The notes under the pieces: generated by a model
The model's input: only the letters and a program-made list of their open reading frames with translations
Database searches by the model: none
Told to the model about the DNA's origin: nothing
Source of the DNA: Pseudoxanthomonas sp. JBR18
GTDB lineage: Bacteria; Pseudomonadota; Gammaproteobacteria; Xanthomonadales; Xanthomonadaceae
Assembly: GCF_028198165.1 (NCBI RefSeq)
Contig: NZ_CP116339.1
Span: 1,495,001-1,559,000 of the forward strand
Direction of reading: 5' to 3'
DNA: 64,000 nucleotides
Shown here: positions 17,836-27,200 of the stretch, piece by piece
How positions within the stretch are numbered: position 1 is the first letter of the stretch
Layout of the letters: every line of letters starts with the position of its first letter
Made by a program: the position numbers and the translations under genes

Positions 17836-20800
17836 TCAGCGCGCCGGGTCGCGGTAACGGACGGGATCCCGGCGGAACAGGTCCTCGTCGAATTTGAAAC
17901 GCAGTCGCAGGAAGACGCCCTGCTGGGTGTACTCATAGCCGGTCAGGTCGGCGTCGCCGGCGAAGCCCGACCAGTTGTAGCCAGCCGACAGCCACAGGTT
18001 CTGACGCAGCAGCCGCCCGACCTCCAGGCCGTACGCGTACTGGTTGGCACCGCGCTGGCCGCGGAACGCGGAGCCCAGCACGCCGACGTCCCAGTTCTCG
18101 GTGAGGTCGTAGACCACGCGCCCCGATACCAGCACGGCGTGGAAGCGGCTTTCTACGCGCGCGCCGTCGGCGTAGGCGAACTGGTCGCGCTGCAACTTGC
18201 CGGCCACGCGGCCGGTCAGCCACCACGGGCGCGACGGATGCCAGTCGGCAAGAGTGGAGACGATGTGGGCACGTGTCCGCACGTCCTGGCTGGTGCCCTC
18301 CACCGCCTGACCATCCAGCAGGGTCAGCCCGCTGTCGTCGCGCTCGAGCTTGTACTCGTAGCGCGCCAGCAGGTTGATCCGGTTGGTATCGGTGTCGCGA
18401 TAGGCGGCGCCCAGTTGGAACCGGTTCTGCAGGACATCTCCGCGCGCGGCATAGTCGGTGCTGAGCAGGTAGTTTCGCCCCAGCAAAGTCCAGTCGCGAC
18501 TGAGCTTGCGCGCCACCATGAACTGCAGCAGCGTGGTGTCGAACGCTTCGTCGGTGTCCGTGGAGCCAACATCACCGGAGATGCGGTACTCGACGCGAGC
18601 CGAGCCATGCCACAGCGGATTGGCGCTGTAGTCCAGCGCCAGCGCCAGGCCGGTGGCATCGCCGGTGTTGCCGTCGTAGACCTTCACGTGCTCGGCCGAA
18701 CTGCTCAGGCGCAGGCCTTCGCGCACGTCCCAGGTGTTGCGCACGCCGGAGGCGGCCTGCACGTCGCGGCCGCTGATCGCATCGCGCAGCCGGTACTCCG
18801 AGAACGCCTGGGTGTCGCGCATGTAGCTGCTGTCGATGCCGAACACCAGCGCATCGGCCTCACGGTCGGTGGTGGTGATGCCATAGGCGCTGGTCAGGCC
18901 AGTCTGCTTCTCGTAGCGGCCGTACACGCGGCTGCGCTCCAGGACCTGGTAGTCGACGCCGGCGGAGATGCGATTGCGGTCTTCCCCGGACACGCTCTGC
19001 TCGTATTCCGCGCCCAGCGACAGCTTCTCGCCGACGCGGTACCCGGCGCCAAGACGCGCGCTGTCCGATTCCAGCCGGGTCCCGATCGGAAGATCGCTTG
19101 CGGTCCCGGTCAAGGCGCTGCTGGCGCCGATGACCGGCAGGCCGGTCAGGGTATCCAGCGGCTGCTGGCCATAGCCCAGCGCTCCGCCGCCCGAACCGGT
19201 GGCAAAGCCGCCCGTCAGCCCACCGGCATCGCCATAGCCGGGAGAGGAGGACCAGGGTGAATATGCGCCGACCGTCTCGCGGATCGAACGCAGGCCGACA
19301 TCCAGAGTCAGCTTCTCGGTCGCGCCGACGCGCACACCGGCGCCGCCGGCATCGCGCTTGCCGCCGTCCGGATTGCGATCCTCGCTGCGCAGTCCCTCGG
19401 CGTAGAGGTCCACGCGCTCGGTCAGGTGGTATTCGACCTTGCCGTTGTATTCGCCACGCCCGCCGTACAGCGGCGAGGCCGCGTTGTTGAACGCCGGATC
19501 GGTGCGTGCGGCAAAGACATTGGCATCCAGCTTCTCCCCATCGTGGCCGAACTCCAGGCGCCAGGCATCACCGCTGACCTTGCCGCTAAGATCCTGCAGG
19601 CCCGGTGTCACCGCCTGGTTGATGGCGTTGGTATTGATCTCGCTGCGGGTCTGGGCGAACTCGGCGACCAGGAACGTGTTGGGTCCGAACCGGTAGCCGG
19701 CATTGGCGCTGCCCATCTGGAACTCGGCGAACGGATTGCGGTCGTCAACCAGGTTGGCGCCCACTTCGAGCTTGTCGGTGACCTTGAATTGTCCGTCGGC
19801 GCCATACACCCAGAATTTCTCGGTGCCCTGGTCCAGTTCGTAAGTGATCCGCAGCGACACCGGATTGAGGCCGCTATCGAAGCTGGGCAGGAACTGGTTG
19901 AGCAGGATGCGTCCGGAGAACGGCTCGAAGCTGTAGTCGACCAGCCGCGCCAGCGGCTGCACCGAGACGATGCGCGAGGGCTGGTTGCGGTCGCGCACGA
20001 TCACTTCTACCCGTTCGCTGCCTTCCAGCACGGCGTTGTTGCGTAGCGCATAGGGGCCGCTGCCCTGGCTGGCGAACTCCTCGATCACCTGCCGCAGCGA
20101 GTCCTGGATGGCGAACACGTTGGAACGCAGGCGCGCGTCCTCGTAGTGCCAACCCAGGCCGGTGGCGGTGCGGTTGTAGGTGCCCAGGGAGCGCTGCGGG
20201 ATGCTGCCGCGCGTACCGATTCCGGTGGCCGTGGCCAGGGTGTCGCCGGTCTGGAAGTCTCCATACAGCAGGTAGCTGCGGCGGTTGTCCACGCGCACGT
20301 ACAGGCGCTCGGCAGAGCGCGCATCGAAGCCACGCAGCGAGGCATCGCCGTAGACCGGATAGAACTCTTCGGGCTGGATATCGCGCAGCAGGCGCCCACG
20401 CACCTGCTTGTCCGAGTCGTAGGCGGCGGTGAGCAGGTACTCGCCCTTGATCCGGCCCTTGACGAAGAACGCGGTGCGCGCGGCGGCGCTGGCCTTGCCG
20501 TTGTTGAACTGCTTCTCCCAGCGGCGGATGTCGCGCTCGAAGACATCGTCGTGATCGACCGGCGCGAGGATGCCGCTGTTGTCGCGACGGCCGAAGTTGA
20601 TGACCCCCTCGATCAGGCCGGTGGCGATCATCTCGCGCATTTCCGGCACGAACCCGATGGTGCCCTCGGCGCTCTGGCTTCCGGCGGTGACCCGCAGCAC
20701 CACGTCCTGCGGCTGGTCGGGCGCAAGCAGATCGAACTCGGCCACGCCATCGTCCACCGGCAACTGCACCCCGGGAGTGACCTTGTCGGCGTCGGCAGCG

Positions 20801-21213
20801 CCCGGCCCCAACTCGTCGGTGCGCGAGCCGGGCAGCAGGATCCTGCCGCCGCTGTTTTCGATGGTGGCGAAGGAGCGTCCGGCCAGCGGTTGGCCGTCGG
20901 CACCGAGCAACTGCACCTTGACGTGGACCGGCGTCTGCCCGTCGGCCGGCGCGCCGTCGCGGTCCACCTCCACCAGTACTTGGTCCACGCCGTGATTGAC
21001 GCGGTAGTCCACCTTGCCCGACCGCGTCGCCACGGCCTGCGGTGCGGCATCGACGGTCGTCGGCGAGCGCGGGTACAGCGTGCCGGCCTCACCCAGCACC
21101 GGCGTGAACCGGCTCGTGCCCACGTTCTGCTGGGCCATGGCCGGAAGCGCCGCGAGCACGCAGGCGAGCAGGGTCAGCCGCGGCAGGCGGCGCGTGGTGA
21201 CAGGCCGGCTCAT
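17836..21213 (-). CDS. Large outer-membrane beta-barrel protein with N-terminal Ig-like domain
   Basis: A 1,125-residue exported protein. The ATG at 21213 overlaps the stop codon of the giant repeat gene as ATGA, so the two are translationally coupled. After a signal peptide ending at PAMAQ comes a periplasmic or surface region with a beta-sandwich stretch (about residues 50-210, DYRVNHGVDQVLVEV, PVHVKVQLLGADGQPLAG), then about 700 residues of alternating hydrophobic beta strands (repeated L/V-G-x-Y/E-Y pairs such as LSLGAEYEQSV, RVYGRYEKQTG) typical of a large barrel. The chain ends FRRDPVRYRDPAR rather than in an aromatic residue. It probably forms the transport or anchoring pore for the upstream repeat protein; a plug or TonB box was not identified. 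Confidence 0.7.
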   Translation of the reverse strand: MSRPVTTRRLPRLTLLACVLAALPAMAQQNVGTSRFTPVLGEAGTLYPRSPTTVDAAPQAVATRSGKVDYRVNHGVDQVLVEVDRDGAPADGQTPVHVKVQLLGADGQPLAGRSFATIENSGGRILLPGSRTDELGPGAADADKVTPGVQLPVDDGVAEFDLLAPDQPQDVVLRVTAGSQSAEGTIGFVPEMREMIATGLIEGVINFGRRDNSGILAPVDHDDVFERDIRRWEKQFNNGKASAAARTAFFVKGRIKGEYLLTAAYDSDKQVRGRLLRDIQPEEFYPVYGDASLRGFDARSAERLYVRVDNRRSYLLYGDFQTGDTLATATGIGTRGSIPQRSLGTYNRTATGLGWHYEDARLRSNVFAIQDSLRQVIEEFASQGSGPYALRNNAVLEGSERVEVIVRDRNQPSRIVSVQPLARLVDYSFEPFSGRILLNQFLPSFDSGLNPVSLRITYELDQGTEKFWVYGADGQFKVTDKLEVGANLVDDRNPFAEFQMGSANAGYRFGPNTFLVAEFAQTRSEINTNAINQAVTPGLQDLSGKVSGDAWRLEFGHDGEKLDANVFAARTDPAFNNAASPLYGGRGEYNGKVEYHLTERVDLYAEGLRSEDRNPDGGKRDAGGAGVRVGATEKLTLDVGLRSIRETVGAYSPWSSSPGYGDAGGLTGGFATGSGGGALGYGQQPLDTLTGLPVIGASSALTGTASDLPIGTRLESDSARLGAGYRVGEKLSLGAEYEQSVSGEDRNRISAGVDYQVLERSRVYGRYEKQTGLTSAYGITTTDREADALVFGIDSSYMRDTQAFSEYRLRDAISGRDVQAASGVRNTWDVREGLRLSSSAEHVKVYDGNTGDATGLALALDYSANPLWHGSARVEYRISGDVGSTDTDEAFDTTLLQFMVARKLSRDWTLLGRNYLLSTDYAARGDVLQNRFQLGAAYRDTDTNRINLLARYEYKLERDDSGLTLLDGQAVEGTSQDVRTRAHIVSTLADWHPSRPWWLTGRVAGKLQRDQFAYADGARVESRFHAVLVSGRVVYDLTENWDVGVLGSAFRGQRGANQYAYGLEVGRLLRQNLWLSAGYNWSGFAGDADLTGYEYTQQGVFLRLRFKFDEDLFRRDPVRYRDPAR

Positions 21214-24200
21214 GGCTGCACCTCCGCAGGAACGGATGCATCGGGCGGTGGCGTGCCCCGCGGTTTGACGATGGGCTGCTGGTTGGATGAATCGGTGGCC
21301 TGCTGCGGCGCGCGCAGCGGCTTGCTGCTGAAGCGCAGTGGCGCCTGCCCGGTCTCGCTCTCCGGCGCGCGCACCTCGCCCTGCGTGCGCCGCGCCTTGA
21401 CCTGCTCGATCACCGGGTTGGAGCAGCTGCCCTCGACGAAGTCGGCGCGATGCAGCTCGCCGTTCTTCAGATCGATGAACAAGCTGTCGGCATCGCCCAG
21501 GTTGCGGTTGCTGCTGGTGGTCAGGCGCGCGCCGACCGGCAGCGTGGACGCATCGACCTTGAGGGTGTGGCTCTGCGGCGGCAGGCCGCAGTAGCTGTAC
21601 TTGCCTTCCGAATCGCTGACGACCCACGTGCCGTCCTCGAAATACAGGCGCACGCCGGGGATGCCGAGTTCCTCGCGGTCCTGGACGTGGTTGGCATTGC
21701 AGTCCACGAAGACCTTGCCGAGCACGCAGCCTTCATCGGTGAACACCCCACCGGTGACCCGCACGTGGTACTGGGCCTGATTGGAGGGCAGCGAGCCGGA
21801 CAGGGGCTGCATCGTGACCGGATCGATGCAGCCACCGGCGATGGAGCAGCCGTGGGCCTGGGCGCGGTTGATGCCGTCGCCCTGCTGCGCGCCGACGCCG
21901 ACGCGGACCCGGTAGGTCAATGCGATCTGCTGGCCGACCTGGATCGGCCCAGTGGTGAAGCCCAGGATCGGGCCCGGCTTGCCCAGCGGCTCGGGCGCGG
22001 CCGCGCCGTTGGCGCGCGCGGTGCCGTCGATGTAGGTAAAGCCGCGCGGCAGGCGATCGACCACGTTCACCGTCTGCAGCGCACTGCCGGCGGTCTGGCG
22101 GATGGTGATGGTGTATTGCACGGTGTCGCCCACTTCCGCGGTCTGCCGATCGCCGGTCTTGGTGATCGCCAGGCCCGTGGTCACCGCGGTATCCAGCGGG
22201 ATGTGGTTATGGACGATGCCGGCGGTGGCCGACCCGGCGAACAGCCGCAGGTAGTACTGGGTCGCCGTGCCGACCGGTCCGGTCGGCGCCAGCGCGTTGG
22301 GCTGGACCTGGTAGTTGCTGCCCACCGCGCCGGACGGCGACAGCGAATTGCCTTCTGCCGGGATCAGCGTGGAGACGAAGACGTAGCCGCCCGGCGGGGT
22401 CACCGTCAGCGCGAACTCGCAGCGTGCCGGGGCCGCCGGGCCGAACAGGAACTGGTAATAGCCGTCGTTGCCGACGGTCATCGACACCGCATTGCCTTCG
22501 ATGCGGTAGCCGCCGGCCGTGGTGTTGAGCAGGCTGGTGGCCGGGTCGTAGCCCGCGCAGACACCGACCGGGGCCAGGGTGACGATCGAACCGGGGACAG
22601 GATCGCGGGTGACCGCGTCATAGACCACGCCCGACGGATCCACCGGCAGGCTTTGCTGCGGCAGGTTCTCGCCGGCCTTGAGCACCACTTCCAGCTGGCT
22701 GACGCCGCCGTCGCTGACCCGGCACGAGCTGGTGCCGCCGTTGCTGATCGCCGCGTCGGCCGCGCACGAGGCGGCGGCGCCGGAAGCGGTCTCGCCGCTG
22801 ACCGGGAACGCCCAGATCACCCCAGAGCTTGGATCGCGGAAGCGGATGTGCCACTTCTTCGCGGGAATCACATCGCCGAAGCGGTAGCTGCCGTCGGCGG
22901 CGCTGAGCGTGGTCTTGACCACCTGGCCGCTGGCCGGATCGACCAGTTCGACGATCCAGCTCTGCAGGCGCTGATCGCCCCCATCGAGCATGGTGTCCTC
23001 GTTGCCGATGTCGAACCACACCGTGCCCGACACCGAGGCGGCCAGCTGCACCTGCGTGGGCAGGCGGCAGGCGTTCTGGGTGATCGCCGGGTCGCACACC
23101 GGCAGCTGGGTCACGTCGCCGTCGAACGCGCCGCGTTCGGCCGCGCTCGGGCTGTGCGCGGCGTCTTCGCCGCCGCCCTGCACCAACACCGCGTTGTTGA
23201 CCGGGCTGCCAGTCGCCGCCGCCGCACCGACCGCGACCTGCACCTGGATGCGGTCGCCTGCGGTCTGCCCGGGCGCGATCAGGGTGGTGGCCTCGCAGCT
23301 GAAGCGATCGGCGCCGACTGCGCCGGTGCAGGTCCAGCCACTGCCGGTAGGCAGCGCCGCCAGGGTCACGCCCGGCGGCAGGCGGTCCTGCACCTGATAC
23401 ACGCCCGCGGTCGGACGCGGGCCGATGTTGCGCACGCTGATGGTGTAGGTGGCGGCGTTGTTGACGGTGAACTTGACCGGGTCGGCGAGCTTGCTGACGA
23501 CCAGGTCCGGGGTATTGGCGATCTCGCCGAAGTTGTTGTCGGTCGACTGCGCGCCCGGTGCCAGGACCACTGCGGAAATCGCAGACGGCACGGTCTCGCG
23601 CGGGGTCGCAGTCCCACGCGTGACGCTGCCGACGGTGCCGGCGGTGGTGAGACCATTACGGGTGTCGGCCGGCTGGTCCGGTTCGGTCACCGTGTAGGTG
23701 CCAGGACGCAGGTTCTCGAAGCGGTATTGGCCCTGCGCATCGGTCTGCACGCTCAGCTGCACCGCGGCGCCGAGGTCGTCGGTGCCGGTGAGTACCACGC
23801 GCACGTTGGCGATGCCCGACTCGTCGCTGCCGACCACGCCGTTGTCGTCGTTGTCGTAGTACACGCGACCGGACAGCGACGCCGCCGCCACTTCGCCGAA
23901 GTCGTAGTGCTGGCCCTGCTGGTTGGCGCCGAGCACAATGCTGGCGATCGCCGACGGGATGGTGGTCACGGGCGTGGCGGTGCCGCCCCTGTCGCCGGGT
24001 ACGGTCTCCCCATTGAGGGTGCCGCTGGGTTGGTTCGGCTCGGTCACCGTGTAGGTGCCCGGCAGCAGGCCGAGGAAGCTGTAGTTGCCGGTCGCATCGG
24101 TCCGGGTGGTCAGGTTGACCGCTTGGCCGTTCTGGTCGGTGCCGGTCAGCACCAGCTCCACGTCGGCCAGGCCGGTCTCGGTCGGGTCGATCACGCCGTC

Positions 24201-27200
24201 GTCGTCGTCGTCGCGCCACACCCGTCCCTGGATCGCGCTGCCGCTGGGGTTCTCGCCGAAATTGAACTCGGTGCCGTCCAGGCCCGCGCCCAGCTGGATC
24301 TGCGAGATACGGTCGGTGCTGGCCGCGTCCGGGCCGCCGGGCGCGGCCACCGCCGTGCCGACCACGCAGCTGCCCGACGCGCACGCAGCGCCGCCGATCT
24401 GGCCAGGATTGATCGCGCTGGGACGGTTGCTGTACTGCCCGCTCGGCAGCGGCTCGCGCACGCTGTAGGTGAGCGTCGGATCCAGGTCGTCGAAGCGGTA
24501 GGCGCCGTTGCCGTCGGTGCTGGTGGTGGCCAGCACGGCCCCGGTGGAGGCATCGAGCAATTCCACGGTGGCGCCGGCGATCGCCGGATCGCTGCCGTCA
24601 TGCACATTGTTGAAGTTCAGGTCCACATAGACCCGGCCGGACAGGCTTGGGCGACGCACTTCCGGGAAGTCATAGCGCAGTGCCGCGTCCGCCGCGCCGA
24701 CCGGGATGGTGGTGTAGCCGGAATCGGGATTGCCGGCGGCGTAGGTGCCGCCCAGCGACGGCGCGCTGGCGCCCGCGGTCGGCGGGTCCACCGGCCCGTT
24801 GCGATAGCCGGTCGGCTGGGTCTGGGTCAGCGTGTAGCCGCTGACGCCCGCCGCGGCCAGGTTGTCGAAGCTGTAGCGGCCGTCGGCTGCGGTGGTGGTG
24901 CTGCGGTTGACCGCATTGCCGTAGGCATCGGTGCCGCTCAGCACGAGGGTGACGCCGGCGATACCGGGTTCGCCGTTCTGCTGGATACCGCCGTTGGCGC
25001 CGGCGCGGTCGCGGTCCTCGAACACGGTGCCGGCCAGCGACGCGCGGGTGACCAGGATCGGCGCGGTGGCGGTGTTGTTGCCCGGAACCCGATCGACCTG
25101 TTCGGTGGCGATGGTCGCGGTGTTGTTGATCGACGCCGCGCCCGGATAGGTATCCCAGCGCACCGGCACCACGATGCGCAGCTTGCCGCCGACGGTGATG
25201 TCGCCGAGGGTGCAGGTCAGCGTGGCCGAGGCCTGGGTGCAGCTGCCGGTGCCGTTGGGCACTTCGCCACCGCCGCCGCCGGGGACCGGCCCCTTCTTCT
25301 GCCAGGTGACCTGGCCCACGACCACCAGCCCGGCGGGCAGCGTGTCGCTGACCACGGTGCCGGTGCCGTTGAGCGGACTGCTGCCGCTGCGGTCGCGCGA
25401 CAGGCTGGCGCCGGGGCCGTTGTTGATGCCGTCGATGACGTAGAAGAACGGCTGGCGCAGGCCCACCGAGGTGGCGTTGGCCGGCAGCGCCACGTCCGGA
25501 TCGGCATCGGGCGCCGTGGTGACCACATGCTTGCTCACGCCCATATCGGCCGACGCGCGGATGGTGGTTTCCTGGCTGGCGCTGTTGTTGGCGGTATTGC
25601 TGTCGGTTTCAGCCGATGTGGCCTGGGCCAGGTTGGTGACCGTGTCGCCGGACGCGCCGGGCGCGGTGTCGTAGCGATAGCGCAGGTACAGCGTGCTGGT
25701 CTGGCCGGAGGCGACCACGCCGGCGACATTGGTGCTGAAGCCGATGCCGGGCATCACGCACTCCAGCACCTGCGCCACGCCCACGGTGGGATTGCTGCCG
25801 GAACTGATCGCGCAGGCGGTGGGATCGAAGCTGCCGGTCGGCGTGGGCGAGGCACCGATGAAGGTCACGGTGCGCCCCGACGGCGGGGTGAAGGTATCTG
25901 TCAGGCGCACATCGGTGGCGACCGACGGGCCATTGTTGCGAATGGTGACCCGGTAGGTGATCAGGTTCGCGCTGGGATTGATCGCGTCGTAGCCGAGCGG
26001 ATCCACGCCGCCGGTGAAGCCGGTGTCCACCTTGTTGGTGATCAGGTCGACCTGGCCGGCCTCGAACGGCAGCTGCGCGCTCTTGCTGTCGTCGCTGGTG
26101 TCGGTATTGAAGTCGTAGGTGTTGCCATCGCCGTCGGTGCCCGCGGTGGCATCGCCGTTGCCGTCGCCATCGAGGTCAATCACGAAGTCGGCGGTGTTGT
26201 CGAACTGGCGGCCGGTGTTGCCGCTGTTGACGTTGGGCCGGATCACCACCTGCAGGGTTTCGGTCTGCTCGTTGGTGAGTGAGGCCAATGCCGGACACTG
26301 CACGGTGACCTGCGCCGGCGTACCAGTCGGGTTGGCATAAGAGGTGCCGCCGGCATCGACGGTGACGGTCACCCCGGCGCCGGCAGTGGCGGTGCAGGTG
26401 CGGTTGCCGGCACCGGTGCGCTGGGCAGACACCAGCACGAAGCCCGAATCGTTGGCCGGCAGGGTGAACACGTCGCGGAAGATCACCCCGGGCACCGTCG
26501 ACGGGCCACGGTTGATGTAGGACATCACATAGGTGGTATTGACGCCGGCGCGGCCGGGCGTGCCCGAGGAAATGGTCTTGGCGGTGGTGGCGACGTTGGC
26601 CACGCGCGCGATGCGGATCCAGTCCGAGGCCTGGTTGTTGGCCCCATTGAGCTCGCCCACCGAGCCGGCCACGGCCGCGTCGATGCCCACACCGGCGGTG
26701 TTGCAGAAGGCGCCGCTGATGGCCACGCCGCCGCAGGTGCCGGCGGCCTGGTTGTAGCTATCGAACAGCGCGCGCTTGACCTGGATGACGATCTGCGCGG
26801 TGGCGCCGTTGCCCAGTGCGGTCGTGCCCGAACGGCACACGACCGAGGCGTTGTTGATGGTGCAGTTCCAACCCGCCGGGGTGGTGGTCACGCTGATCTG
26901 GGTGCGGCCGTTGACGAAGCCGGGCACGGTGTCGTTGACCACCACGCCGGTGGTGCTGTCCGGACCGTTGTTGGTCACGGTCAGGGTATAGCTGAGCGTG
27001 TCCTGGTTGGCCGCCAGCACGTTGTCACCGTCGCCGGGACCGTTGGTCTGCTTGGTGATGGACAGGTCGGCGCGCTCGTCGGTGGTGCGCGTGCCCGCGC
27101 CCGAGCAGTCGTTGCCCGTTTCCGGATCGCGGTCGATGCCGTTGCCGGTCAGCGGCTCGATCGAGCCGCCGGAACCGCCCGTACAGGCATTGTTGAGCAG

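Noticed and set aside
23500..25100. Repeated DNA segments that could suggest a CRISPR or tandem array
   Set aside because: They encode homologous SdrD B-like protein domains with diverged DNA and irregular spacing; no short direct repeats with unique spacers are present.
21450..26282. A very long open frame on the plus strand opposite the giant repeat gene
   Set aside because: It is an antisense shadow caused by high GC and the regular codon pattern of the repeat protein; its translation is low-complexity with no domain, signal or start context.
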